Shown: piece after piece, positions 24,108-35,683 of the stretch | How the letters are laid out: the number at the start of each line of letters is the position of its first letter | How positions within the stretch are numbered: position 1 is the stretch's first letter | Origin: Mixophyes australis | Lineage: Eukaryota > Chordata > Amphibia > Anura > Limnodynastidae | Length of the DNA: 64,000 bases | Assembly: GCA_036250195.1 (NCBI GenBank) | Contig: JAVHZZ010000005.1 | Span: forward strand, 75,821,505 to 75,885,504 | Direction of reading: 5' to 3' | Program-made: the position numbers and the translations under genes | The notes under the pieces: model-generated | Told to the model about the DNA's origin: nothing | The model's input: only the letters and a program-made list of their open reading frames with translations | Database searches by the model: none

Positions 24108-25557
24108 GAGAGTCATTCGAAAATAAAGGAAAGGAAATATGTTAGACAAAAATGTGTCCGTGGTAATGAATGTAGTAATGAAATTCAGCAAACACACCAA
24201 AAATCTCTCCAAAGAAAAAAAATCTAATAACAAGACAAATACAAATCTATTTTGATGGAAATGCTGCAGATGTTTTTTGAAAAAGATTATAAACAGTCAC
24301 CCAGTTCTGCAATTTATAAGCAGAACATGGTGGAAACTTTCCTGAATTACAATATATTTCTTCAACCTGATTTTGAATAAATGGAATTACAATATTGCAG
24401 AGAAACCCATTTCTGGTTCTTCTGCGGGATAAGAGGGTTACAACACACGCTTGACGTAACCAAAACAGATTTTCCACTGTGCCTCAAGAGTTTTTTGTGT
24501 CTAAGTCGGCATATGGTGTATTTTAAAAAATGGATCACTTGATATAATAATTATTTTCATTTTTGACACTTGTGAAGGTAATCAATAAAACAAATGAAAA
24601 GTGATTTTGAAAAAGAAACAGACATAAAAACAGCTGTCTCATAAATACAGGGAGAGTGCCGGGCAACAAAGGGTCAATAATTCATAAAAACTTGTGATTA
24701 TGGCATATGTCTAAATAAAACAAACAGGCTCCCTATATATGCTAAAAAAAATGTATTTAAATCAAAACACAGTAATATAATCTGAACATCAAAATGAATG
24801 CACTTGGGCTAATTCTGGAAGCTTTGTTAGTTAAATAATTCCTATAAAGAAGCACGTAGGAAACACTGTATAATCAGAGATGCAGTAAAAGGCCTCTGCA
24901 TTGATGTAGAGATCTCTCGTCACCTGAGAGCGGTATAAATCCACATAAGTACTAAATAAGCTCATAGAGCAATTGAACACAATGTTCAGAATTAACAATT
25001 GTACTAGTTCTAGGAACACGTAATATCTGATAATAGCGTTGGAACGTTTACATAAAACAATACTCATTATTGAAGCAGATGAAAGAGGGTGGGAGTGGCC
25101 AGCTCAGTTTACCCTCTACCACTCTGAATGTAATAGGGAATTTGGAGTGTCTGCAGCAGACTCAAAGCATGTTCTGTGGGGACGCCTCGTCCCCTGATAT
25201 GAACAGTAAAGCTGGGCCACTTTGTAGCCCAGGCAATTGACGGGAAGCAATAACAGGAAAACATCCAGAGAATTGTGTTTCAAAGATCGGACTGTTTGCG
25301 AGCAGTAGCCAAATATCTGACGCATTTCTTCACAGTTGTGTCTTTCTTAAAGAACTATATGTCAAATTTGCTGTGAACTTAAATCAGGCAATTGCACTGC
25401 ATATACAGTTGTGGAGCAAATGCAGTGTGAAGACAAGTGTATAGAAATGTGGGCTACTAATAGTATTAGTCACAAATGGCACAATGTACATAGACATTTA
25501 TTTCTGGCTCAATACAGGAAGAATGAGTATCAGGGATGTAAGTTCCTTTTATATAGT
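24108..25557. other. Intron, nothing recognised
   Basis: AT-rich with unsupported short open frames on both strands. Confidence 0.5.
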
Positions 25558-25941
25558 TATACACCGATAGGCCACAACATTAAAACCACTTGTCTAATAT
25601 TATATAGGTTCCCCCTGTCCTACCAAACCAGCTTGGACCTCACTAGACCATGATGTCCTGTGTTATCTGGCACCAAGACGTTAGCAGAAGATCCTTTAAA
25701 TCCTGTAAGTTTCGAGTTGGGTTCTCTATGGCTCTGACTTTTTTGCCCAGCAAATCCCACAGATGCTTTTGTCATGTTCCTCAAACCATTACTGAACACT
25801 TTTTGCATTATTTTGCCTCTCCTCTACTGCATTGCTATGTCAACCGCAGCACGATACCCAGCAGTCTAGTCAGGAAAACAGGAAGTGGGAGTTTAACCAG
25901 TAAAAAAAACGGACGCAGTACTGTTAGCTGCGCCCTGTATG

Positions 25942-25946
<5 letters not shown>

Positions 25947-26001
<55 letters not shown>
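25947..26001. repeat. (AT)n microsatellite
   Basis: About 55 bases of uninterrupted AT dinucleotides preceded by GTATGTATGT. It lies inside the material inserted in the Tc1 element. Confidence 0.95.
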
Positions 26002-26007
<6 letters not shown>

Positions 26008-26116
26008 GTCCCTCAAAGTCTGGTAGAAGGTGGCCGGAGGCTCCCCATTACTTATATATACAAAAGGGAAGAGTCTGTATGCCCACAATAACAAGCACGG
26101 ACGTGCATATAGAGTA

Positions 26117-27640
26117 CCATCATCACCATCAACATTTATTTATATAGCGCCAGCAGATTCTGTTGCACTTTACAATTGCGAACAAGCATTAATAAAACAA
26201 TGCTGGGTAATACAGCCAGAGAGGTAAGAGGGCTCTGCTCGCAAGCTTACAATCTATGGGACAATGGGAGTATGAAACACCAGGGCGCATGCTACATCAT
26301 ATTGCATATTGCACCAGCTAGAATGCAAAGGTAATAATAATTGAGTGGGCTGCGAAATCATTCACACAATTCTACAAACTGGGTGCAGCCCAAAAAAAGT
26401 CCTGTAACCGGGAATGGGAGGATGTGATGAGAGTGGAAGAGAGACGCAGATCTTATGCAGAACGTAGGTGTCGAGTTGGGAGATATTGTGAGACAAGTGA
26501 GGAAATGTATGTTGGTGCAATTTTGTTGACGGCTTTCTATGTTAGTAGAAGAATTTTATATTGGCTTTGTTGAAAAACAGGCAACCAATGTAGAGACTGA
26601 CAGAGTGGCTCAGCAGAGGAAGAACGGTTTGCAAGAAAAATCAATCTAGCTGCTGTATGCAAAATAGATTGTAGTGGTTCAAGTCTGACTTTGGGAAGAC
26701 CAGTAAGGAGGAAATTGCAATAGTCGATTAGGGAGATGATGAGTGCATGAATGAAGGTTTTTGTAGTGTCTTGTGTGAGATATGTGCATATTCTGGAAAT
26801 GTTCTTTAGATGTATGTAACATGATTTAGATATAGAGTCGATGTGGGGAACAAAGGATAGTTGTGAGTCAAGGATTAAACTTAAGCAGCGAGCTTGCGGG
26901 GTGGGATTTATGGTTATGTTATCAACAGAAATAGAAATGTCAGGCAGGACGCATCTGTTTTTGGGTGGGAATATTATTAATTCAGTTTTTGAATGATTGT
27001 TCTTGAGTTGGTGAGAAGACATCCAAGATGAAATGGCCGAAAGACAGTCAGTAACACGAGACAGCACAAATTTTGAGAGATCAGGAGAGGATAGATAGAT
27101 TTGTATATCATCTGCATAGAGATGATATTGAAATCCAAAGGAGCTTATTAGTTTTCCAAGAGAATTGGTGTAGATGGAGAATAGCAGAGGACCTAGGAAT
27201 GAGCCTTGTGGTACTCCAACTGATAAAGGAAGTGGAGCAGAGGTGGATCCAGAGAAATTAACACTGAAAGAGCTATTAGGTCGGATGAGAACCAGGATAG
27301 GACAGTGCCTTCAAGACCTAGGGATTGTAGTGTTTGTATGAGGAGAGAGCGGTCAACAGTGTCAAATGCAGCAGAGATCCAGGAGAATTAGAAGAGAGTA
27401 TTCACCTTTAGTTTTTGCTGTGATCAAATCATTGACAACCTTGGTCAGCGCAGTCTCTGTGGAGTGTTGAGAGCGAAAGTCTGACTGAAGAGAATCCAGT
27501 AGGTTGTTTGCTGTCAGAAAGTGTGTGAGGCAAGTGTAGACTATTCTCTCGACCACCAAGGTCATTATCAACCTGTATGCATCTGTACACTGTATAGATA
27601 AGTGTATGAGTGCATACTCCATAAACCTGCCTAATACTGT
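26117..27640 (-). mobile_element. L2-like LINE, 5'-truncated, minus strand
   Basis: The 3' end on the minus strand is TTTATATAGCGC-type tail sequence, reading GGCGCTATATAAATAAATG, then TTGATGGTGATGATGG, at 26117-26145. Upstream are a 3' untranslated part and two coding blocks of an L2-type reverse transcriptase. The 5' part (endonuclease and most of the reverse transcriptase) is missing, as is usual for target-primed reverse transcription. It lies within the Tc1 element and so arrived later. Confidence 0.85.
26537..27622 (-). pseudogene. L2-like reverse transcriptase, C-terminal fragment
   Basis: The upstream block at 27362-27622 contains [20 protein letters not shown] and [11 protein letters not shown], the region just before the catalytic D of the reverse transcriptase palm. 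The downstream block at 26537-27067 (176 codons) contains [30 protein letters not shown] and SLHWLPV, hallmarks of the C-terminal part of L2/CR1-group ORF2. The stretch between them (27068-27361), where FADDT-like motifs should lie, is disrupted by stops and shifts. The intact protein would nick DNA and copy its own RNA; this copy is dead. Confidence 0.88.
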
Positions 27641-27839
27641 TACCGCCTGATTGCTGAAACTTTTACTGCTGTTGAACTACTGCTGTACTACAAGTTACCA
27701 ACTGTGAGTAACTGCATTCATTTGTGTTATAATCTTTAAATGAACAGCAACCTGTTTAAGTTACGAAAACAATGTGGCTTTATATCCACATTAATATCGC
27801 TAAACATCTTTATAAACATCAAAAAGTATAACCAACAAT

Positions 27840-28530
27840 TATCCTACTGAAAGAGGCCATTGCCATCAGGGAATACGGTTGCCATGAAGAGGTGTACTTA
27901 GTCTGGATCACTGTTTAGGTAGGTGGTACGTGTCAAAGTAACATCCACATAAATGTCAGGACCCAAATTTTACAGAAATGCCACAAAAATGCCAGAACAT
28001 TACCCAGAGCATCACACTGCCTCCGCTGACTTTCCTTCTTCCCATAGTGCCCCCTAGTAGCATCTCTTCACCAGGTAATTGATGCACATTGACACGGCTG
28101 TCCACATGATGTAACAGAAGCAATGATTCATCAGACCAGGCCACATTCTTCCATTATTCCATGGCCCTGGCACACACATGACCATTGTAGATGCTTTCAG
28201 CTATCAGCAGTGGTCAACAGTAAGCTGTGATCCACTGTGTGTTCTGACACCTTTCTATCATAGCCAACATTAACTTTTTCAGCAATTTGTGCTACAGTAG
28301 CTTTTTTGTGGGATTGGTCCAGGTGGCTAGCCTTCGTTAATCGAGTTCATCAATGACCCTGTTGCTGGTTAACCGGTTGTCCTTCCTTGGACCACTTTTG
28401 GTAGTACTAACCACTGTATACCAGAAACACCCCACAACACCTGCCATTTTGAAGATGCTCTGATCCATTCGTCTAGTCATCATAATTTTGCCCTTGTCAA
28501 AGTCGCTCAGTTCCTTACACTTGCCCATTT
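27840..28530 (-). pseudogene. Tc1-like transposase remnant
   Basis: DDE/D transposase relic on the minus strand. The N-terminus is at 28337-28528: [20 protein letters not shown], the start of the helix-turn-helix DNA-binding region. The middle is at 27956-28144: WSDESLLLLHHVD and MGRRKVSGGSVMLWVMFW, around the first catalytic Asp (WSDES). These parts are in separate frames with stops and deletions between them. The C-terminal part is cut off by the inserted LINE and continues in decayed form near 25600-25815. The copy cannot make transposase. Confidence 0.85.
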
Positions 28531-28672
28531 TTCTGCTTTCAACATCAAGATCCGACTGTTCACTTGCTGTCTAATATATCCTACTCCTTAACCGGTGCCG
28601 TTGTACCAAGATAATCAATGTTATTCATTTCACTAGCCAGTGGTTTTAATGTTATGGCTGAAATGTGTATGT

Positions 28673-29905
28673 GTGATATTCTTCTAGCTTTCAATAGCCT
28701 GCATGCAACACAATACAATTTGTCTCAGAGGCGACAGGGCCTCTTTAACTGCAAACAATGATTGAATTTTTACTTCTGATGCCTCTGGTTCAGTAGGGTT
28801 AGTAGTTATGAGATTTATTATTTTATATTATGCACTTTACTTAATAACATAGTGAACCATGATTAAATGCACTTTAACCCACATCAGCCAATCATATTAT
28901 AGCTGACATTTTTCAATCATAATTTAGAAAGTAAAGCTAACATCTGATTGGTTGGTCTAAGTTACAGCACATTTTTGCACATTGCACCAAGTTATAAAAC
29001 AAGCCTCTATATTTTGGTTCTCTGATGCAGGAATCATATTACACCACTGCCCAATTTAAGCACTAGACACATGCTTGAATAAGTAATATGATAACTATTT
29101 TGTATTTATTAATATTATTGAAGATTAGGTTAAAATATAACTGCCTCAAGTATGCAGTTTATCGTTGTTTTGAAAATTTTGAACTATTTCTCCAGATGTC
29201 AGGTATTGAATTTTCCTTGGTCCTTTAGCTGCCAGGTTCCGTCAAGCTGACTTTAGTAGAACACATAAGCCTATGCATTATACCTGTTTTCCTCTCTTGG
29301 GGAAGGCAGATGGCAGGAGCCTGTTCCTCTCTTCTAAGCCAACTCCTTCCATGCTAAGTCTCCAGGAAGCTAAGAAAAATAACTTGCACAGTATTTAGAG
29401 AATTGGTTCATAGTAAACCTGCAACTACTGAAGATATTGCCTCAACAAAGGAGATTTTTCTATGGCCAATGGGTTATACAATGCAAATGTATTTGAAAAT
29501 TGCAACCATTGGATAATTTTATGTAAATACACAAACAGAGCAAAAGAAATATAATCTAAACAATAAAAATGTTATGCTGTAGCAATGCTGTGAACATGGG
29601 CACCGTTCCCATAGCTGTTTGTTATATTTAGTATATACAATATACATAAAAGAAGATGACTAAAAACAAGTCCGATAAACTCTGTTATAGAGGTGCATTT
29701 TTTAACACAATTAACCTACACCAATTTTATAGGAAAAGCACAATACTGTAATTGCTGTTGGTGGATCCTGTTCATTTCACTATCTAATTCAAAGTCCTTC
29801 CCTTCCCAGTTGCCTCCACAACCACATTAGGACACAATCTCTGTCACATGCAGTCCAAGGCATATAGGGGGTCTTGTAGAGTTGGACACCATTTCCATTT
29901 ACAAT
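28673..29905. other. Intron with a weak foldback repeat
   Basis: No gene was recognised. At about 28866-28990 an imperfect foldback has ACATCAGCCAATCATATTAT and its counterpart ACATCTGATTGGTTGGTCTA, resembling the CCAATCA/TGATTGG arms of the MITEs at 7.6 and 13.8 kb. A looser relative occurs at 21846-21990. Confidence 0.5.
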
Positions 29906-29910
29906 TGCAT

Positions 29911-30203
29911 AGGTAAACAGAGGGGGGGGGGGGGGGTATTCCTAGTGCATGTAAACCCCCCTCCAAGCCTGGGGCACTATAGAATTGAAGTGGCTGGACC
30001 CTGCCCCCGCTTCACACAGCTCTGCTTGAAAAGGGAGAGCTGCGTACATCTAACAGTAGTGCACGTAGCATTGCCCATGTATATTATGGGGATTGGAAGA
30101 GTTGGAGAGCAGCCAAGCACTGTCTAAAATTATAGCCATGCCCCCATGCATGCTTGTCACGCCCACTCGCAGCATGGTGTGGAAACCCCCCTCTACAAAC
30201 CTT
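29911..30203. mobile_element. Possible non-autonomous DNA element with G-run/C-run ends
   Basis: It begins ACAGAGGGGGG with a run of about 16 G, and ends CCCCCCTCTACAAA; read inward, the right end is TGTAGAGGGGGG. The interior is GC-richer than its surroundings and contains palindromic GCATGCATGC-type sequence. The layout resembles the other hAT-type MITEs here, but I could not find a clear target duplication. Confidence 0.4.
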
Positions 30204-30565
30204 GTGTCCGGTATTTTACTTTGTATTCCAAGATATGTGTGAATTGGAGTAGTCCGAAAAGCAGTGCAATCATCTCCAGTAGGGATCTTACATCAGAGGA
30301 AAAGCAACCATAAGATAGACAGCTCAACTAGGCATATCTGCCGCTACTTCTCCCTCGGCATAGTGAATAAGCAATGGAATTAATTAACATTCCATTACTG
30401 CACTAATCATACGCTCGCCCACCAACGTCCTACCCCATTCCACATTCATAAGCGCAGAGATGTGCAAAGGGAGATGTCTCAGTTGAAGAGCATACTAAGA
30501 CGTACATTTTTCTACCGCACATGCACAGTTGTAAAAAGTACTTTTAGCACTTAAAAGTCAGACTC

Positions 30566-31096
30566 ATGACCGCCTTAGTATGCATTTGTCCCAGCACTGA
30601 AACTAAGAACCCAACTTTTGAGGCTCAAACTGCTGTAGTGACTAAGAAACAAAAACAGACAAAAGAAAACGTGCTAGTCATTAAATTATCAGAATCAGAA
30701 AATGTTTCAACCTCAATAGAATGATACCACTGGACAGATACCAAGCAGGATGGGTTTGTCCATTGGTATCATTTCCGTGGTCATGAGTCGCCCCGAAAGT
30801 CAAAGTGTCTGGAGGAAGTGACACAGTTGTAGAGGCAGCAAGGAAGAATAGCTAGTAATAGTATAGGAATAGATAGTAGGAACAGAGAGGCAACAGATAA
30901 GCTGCAGAGCGATGAGTGCTTACAGTTGGAAAGGGAACAGGAAAGGAGGAAAAGTAAAAAAAAATCTAAACAAGCCATAAAACTAGTAAGAGAAGCAACA
31001 CAGAGAAATTGGCCCAGGGCAAAGTACCTGGCCACCCAGGAGTATCTCAAAGACTGTGAGTTGCGTGATGAAGAAAATAGCTTATTTTTATGTTAA
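30566..31096 (+). pseudogene. Unidentified relic reading frame, 177 codons, two stops
   Basis: One frame stays open for 177 codons except for TGA at 30722-30724 and TAG at 30830-30832. By chance about ten stops would be expected at this base composition. The last 87 codons are rich in Lys, Arg, Glu and Gln (for example LQLEREQERRKSKKKSKQA and LVREATQRNWPRAKYLATQ) and predict a charged helix or coiled coil. The middle has WTDTKQDGFVHWYHFRGHES. I do not recognise the family. It could be a decayed transposon accessory protein, a gag-like or ORF1-like protein, or a retrogene piece. No poly-A tail or terminal repeats were found. Confidence 0.4.
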
Positions 31097-32318
31097 AATT
31101 TTGTTGTCAACGATAAGTGCACTTTGTAAAGTACCACATCAACATTCTGTATACAGTTGGGTCTTTGCTACATATTTCCACACTGGGATGCACTATCCTG
31201 CACCCTTATGATGGCTGGACAAGGATTTTTTCAGAGCTTTATAAAGACTGTAAAGAGCTTGATCATGGCACTATTTCTGAGGCCAAAACATTTATTTCCC
31301 AGTGCTGTATTCATCAAACTTGTTAATGTTATTTTTTTTAGTTTTCTTCAGTTTTCATTTCAGTGGCCACAGTTCTGGTAGCGTTGTATGGATACATTAT
31401 TTTAAATAGTAGAAACCATTCACCCAGAAAATGTGCACTGACAATCACATGCATGACCACTGATTGTAGGATCAGTTAGCACTGTGTTAGTGATTGTACT
31501 TTGTTAATAAAAGAGAGTGACTACGCCATCACACTCTCTTTGTAATTTAATCTACCATGTGTTCTCTTGTTCCAATTAACAAGCAACATTCTATTCCATT
31601 GTCTATAAGCTTGAAAGCAAGAAACATTGGAAGAGGTTTTTACTAAGTGCTATTTATAGGCAGACTAATGCTGAGTTTAAATAGTGCAATCATTGTTGAA
31701 ATGGGATAGTTGGGGTAACACTGCGGGAAGATAATCAGCAATGACAGAACTGCCATTTAGATATTTCACACACTGGCAAAGAAGCACAAGTTGAATATAT
31801 GAACTTCGTTTCATATAGAGGTGCATATATAGGAGCCTGACATCATTACACAGGGCAGCATTTACGAAATGCAAACTCAGCAAGTAATTTTCTGTAGTAT
31901 GTACCCAGCTTCACACTTTTCACAGTGCTCCACTTCAGATTTTTCCACTTCTGCGCACACCTAGACACTTGTCTAGGTACCATTTAGATTTGTGTTTCTT
32001 TCTGCATCTCTCCCTATGCTAATGGTCTATGTAGTAATGAAATAGCTGACCTGGGTTTCCTTATGCTTGTGATCTAAGCACCTCGTACTCCAGTATTTAC
32101 TGGAATGTTTTGCTGTCCAAGATGAGTGACGTGATTTGGCAAACTTTGAGATTTTACAAATCTTGCAGCCAGCCAACTGCTTCACAATGGTCATGCTGAA
32201 AAAAGGTTGTTACTGTGTCATTTTTAACAATCTTGTTCAAAGTGTAATATTTAGGCAACACATGCTATAAAAAGAAATCAATACGAGTTAAGTAGGTTTA
32301 TAAATAATTTTTATATGC
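31097..32318. other. Intron with a small shared repeat
   Basis: No gene was seen. The segment 31258-31310 (GATCATGGCACTATTTCTGA then GGCCAAAACATTTATTTCCC) is related to 50297-50338 and to the flanks of the large hAT element at 40340/47985. A 10-bp hairpin, AAAGAGAGTG / CACACTCTCTTT, lies at about 31509-31540. Confidence 0.5.
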
Positions 32319-32889
32319 ATCATCATCAGGGCCTGATTAAGGGTCACAGCCGCCCCAGGCTACTACACTAGTTCCCCCCCCCCCCCCCCCCCCAGTGTGT
32401 GTGTAAATAAATTTTTTATATATATAGATATATGTAAATAAAATTGTAAAATATTAACACATAAAACACACTTCATTATGCACTTCCTCTCTTACCTGAT
32501 CTTGCAGTGTAGACTACCTGGTGTTCTCTTTTGCTTGTTCTTGGAGTGTTGTCCGTTGGCTTCTGGAAACTTGGGAGTTCTGTATTTAAAAAAAATTGCA
32601 AAAAATATAGCAAAAATTGTATTATAGTGCAAAATTTTAACAAACCCTGAATGATACAAAACAACCCCCTAGTACAGACAGACAATAAAATATATGAAAA
32701 TTATTTACACTCCTATAGTAACATCTACCAGCCCTGTCTATCTAGTATTTAGCATTCTAGTGACCGCTGAAACCACAGTCAGCATCAACATCACCGCCAC
32801 ACAATACAGAAATCCTGCCCCCTACAAGCTATTTCATCACCTCCCCACCAATTCATCCCCCCTGTCATTATTATCAACCCGCACCAGAC

Positions 32890-33345
32890 AGTTTATGACC
32901 CCCCCTATCCAATTCACTAACCCCCCCCCGTAGCCAGTTCATTACCTCCCCATTGCTTTTTCATTAATCTCCCCTATCCAATTCATTAACCCCCCCTCTA
33001 GCCAGTTCATTACCTCCCCATTTTCACTTCATTAATCACCTCCCTCTAGCAATTTCATTAACACCCCCCATCCAATTGATATGCCCCCCTATCCAATTCA
33101 TAAGCCCCCCCTCTAGCCAGTTCATTAATCCCCATTTCACTTCATTAATCCCCCCCTCTAGCCATTTCATTAACTCCCCCATCCAATTCATATGCCCCCT
33201 CTATCCAATTCATAAGCACCCCCCTTCTAGCCAGTTCATTAATCCCCATTTTCACTCCATTAATCCCCCCTATCCAATCCATACTAGCAGATCATTAATC
33301 CCCCCATATCCAATTTATAAGATCCCCCCCAGTCATCTCCCCCCC
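32890..33345. repeat. C-rich degenerate minisatellite
   Basis: Degenerate units combine ATCCAATTCATTAACCCCCC and CTCTAGCCAGTTCATTAATC with CCCC runs, giving a composite period of roughly 60 bp. Copies vary in the number of C and in the TATCC or TCTAGCC block. Confidence 0.75.
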
Positions 33346-33444
33346 CTCCACATCCGATGTGTCACCCCCCTGATATTTAAAAAGCACTTACCTTGCAGAC
33401 TTCTGTTCTCCTCTGACCAGACGTCGGCGCTTCTGTCATCTTCA

Positions 33445-33590
33445 CACGCAGCTAACAGCATCCAACGCTGTTAGCTGTGGGCGCGCTCTGTGTGATTAGT
33501 GTGGTCATGTGAGATGTGAGATCTCACGTGACCACACTAAGCAATACACTGATAGGGCAGCTAACAGCGTTGGATGCTGTTAGCTGCGTG
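33445..33590. repeat. Nested palindrome inside the hAT-type element
   Basis: The outer arms are CACGCAGCTAACAGCATCCA at 33445 and its inverse ending TGTTAGCTGCGTG at 33590. The inner arms are TTAGTGTGGTCATGTGAGA and TCTCACGTGACCACACTAA. Each outer arm is itself nearly self-complementary (GCTAACAGC...GCTGTTAGC), so a cruciform or several alternative hairpins could form. Confidence 0.8.
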
Positions 33591-33834
33591 ATTGGGTACA
33601 GGAAAATGCGGGACCGCCCCCTTGAGGCCAGGGGCGGCCCCATTAGAGGAGAAAGAAGCCGATCACCGGCACTTGAAGAAAAAAAAAACCAACAGCTTGT
33701 CAGTGTTCCGCGCTGCGCCCCCCCCCAGGACTCAGCGCCCCAGGCTGCAGCCTGATCAGCCTAGTGGTTGATCAGGCCCTGATCATCATGATGATTCGTT
33801 GCAGGTCATAAAAACACCCAGTCCCTAAAGGATG

Positions 33835-34152
33835 GGACTGATGCTGAGTTGGGAGCAAAGCAAAACAAAGGAGCAAATTTGCACCTTGGCAAAACCATGT
33901 TGCATTGGAGGGGGAGGTAAATTTAAAATGTGGAGACAGATTTATAGTTGGGATAGGACATGTCCTAGATCATATATAAATTTCAGTGTAAAAATAAAGC
34001 TATCAAGTATTTGTATGCTACATGAAAAAGAAGCCAGTATTTTCTATGCCTTCAAAAAATGTATTTATTTGTACCCCTTGCATTATAACATTGATTTTCC
34101 AAGAGCAAATATACTCCCGTTTATTGCTTTGCTTCTAACTCAGTATCAGGCC
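33835..34152. mobile_element. MITE of the 5-bp-TSD family, copy 3
   Basis: It starts GGACTGATGCTGAGTTGGGA and ends (inverted) GGCCTGATACTGAGTTAGAA. The interior, AAATTTCAGTGTAAAAATAA and AGCTATCAAGTATTTG, matches the copies at 13.2 kb and 19.4 kb. The right flank is CAAAG; the left flank does not match exactly, so the duplication has decayed. Confidence 0.75.
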
Positions 34153-35683
34153 CAAAGAGTATTTACGTGTGTAAGTTGAGTCATTACCCATTTTGTACAC
34201 ATTACAATGTAATGAAGTGTCATAAACAAGAAAGAATACTGTGTTGACAGTGTTATTAATAAATGTGAAAATCACATTTTCCTAATTAAATGTAATAAAA
34301 TATTCCCCCAAATAAATCCATTTGGAATCTCCTATACTGCAGTAGTCCAAATGGAGATGACAAATCTGAATAGGTGGCTGTAACTTAAACTAGTAAATCT
34401 GCTAAAGAATGAATTATTATCAGCTGGAGGAATCAGTGCTGCTGGGTTCATCATTATCATGTATAGTTACACCAGGCCTCCAGCTTGCCTTTCTGTGTTC
34501 CGCCTCTCTAAAAGTAAGGGGTTGCAAGTCTATGATACACTCAAATCTAGATTTTGGTATGCATGAGCAGTACAGAAATATGTATCAATACTATCAATAT
34601 TATCAATACTGATAAGTTAAGTCGAAATAGGTACAGATAAATTATATAATATAAATAAAAAATAGCACCCACTGGAGAATCAGGAAACCCTGTCCCCATT
34701 TATGAGCAGTAGTGACTAGCAATAATCTACTATTTGAACACTGCTGCCTACCATTCCTATGGTAGCTACTCCCACAGTGATAACAGGATCAGGACCGACA
34801 TTGAACGAAAAACAGAGGCAAAAAGAGCAGACACCCATCTGCTATTGTAAATGTGTTTCATAAATAAAATACATCTACATACAATGATCATCTCATGCAA
34901 GCAATTTGCTTTATTGTTTAACTGTGCAAGGTTCTCACTAATCTTAGTCAAGGCAATAAAATTAGTATAGGCAGTGCAGCATGTGTAGGCAAGGTGTACA
35001 GCTATTTACCTAGCTTGCATACCGTCCAAATAGCCTAGGGAAGCACACTTAATTAGGAAGTATCATTTAATACAAAAGTGGCAGGAATAAGAAAAAGTGG
35101 TGCATGGCATATTCATCTGCCATCAATTTTCTTCTTTTGTAAGACGTCATGTGCACAACAACATTGTCTCTCCATAGATATCTGTGATCTATGTGCGAAT
35201 ATCTGTGTCATCCATTTGTTTACCTGTAAAAAGAAATATCTGAAAAAATGAACACAGCATTTGGTTTCTTGTGGTTTGATTGTTGCAATTTAAGTCTCCC
35301 CCCCCCCCTCTACACTAAATATATCAATGCAAAAAACACATTTAGAAACCCATGCTGTGATAAATAAAAAAAATATTTAGTACCTACAGATGGAGCAGAG
35401 GGTGGTGCACTAAGAACCTCTGATTAGTTTGGATGTGACTAGCTTAGGATATTACATGCTTTCAAATAATGACCATTCTATACCATTGCATAATGTTCAC
35501 TGCAATAAACTCCTATACAACCTAGTCAGTTCTATATTTAAATATGTATGTTTTCTAATAGCACAAATGTTGTAATAAATGAATATTTGTGCAGATGTTA
35601 TTTGTATATATAAAATATCAATAAATATAAATTTGATTATTTATGATTTTAATGTTACATTCTTTTTTTTTTCTATATTTCAG
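34153..35683. other. RBMS3 intron, upstream of exon 2
   Basis: AT-rich intron sequence leading to the RBMS3 acceptor. It contains short repeats (ATCAATACTATCAATATT near 34587) and no recognised element or gene. The last bases form a polypyrimidine tract, TCTTTTTTTTTTCTATATTT, before CAG. Confidence 0.6.

Larger units (their letters stand above)
25558..28672 (-). mobile_element. Tc1/mariner element split by a 2-kb insertion
   Basis: The terminal inverted repeats are TACACCGATAGGCCACAACA at the left and, read inward from the right, TACACATTTCAGCCATAACA. Both continue TTAAAACCACT. They belong to a well-known fish/amphibian Tc1 family with ends like ACACCGAT.AGCCATAACAT (from memory). The Tc1 sequence is readable at 25558-25815 and again from about 27836 to 28672. 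Near the first junction the text runs CAAACCATTACTGAACACTT, and at the second TTATCCTACTGAAAGAGGCC, which are adjacent in an intact copy. The 2 kb between them is inserted material, including the L2-like LINE. Confidence 0.85.
32327..33781. mobile_element. hAT-type element with minisatellite, 8-bp TSD
   Basis: The left end is CAGGGCCTGATTAAGGGTCA and the right end, read inward, CAGGGCCTGATCAACCACTA. Both carry subterminal CCCCAGGCT. An exact 8-bp duplication, ATCATCAT, lies at 32319-32326 and 33782-33789. The 1,455-bp interior has a G/C homopolymer near each end, an AATTCATTA/CCCC minisatellite at 32890-33345 and a strong double palindrome at 33445-33590. No transposase was found. A truncated relative lies at 23551-24107. 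Confidence 0.85.

Noticed and set aside
25650..26147. 165-codon frame
   Set aside because: It spans Tc1 remnant, unknown insert and a 55-base AT tract giving an Ile-Tyr run; a chance frame.
30781..31050. Minus-strand frame rich in Leu, Ser and Cys, membrane-like
   Set aside because: It is the complement of the Lys/Glu-rich relic frame on the plus strand, which gives apparent hydrophobic sequence.
33076..33474. 132-codon Pro/His/Ile-rich frame
   Set aside because: It follows the C-rich minisatellite of the hAT-type element.
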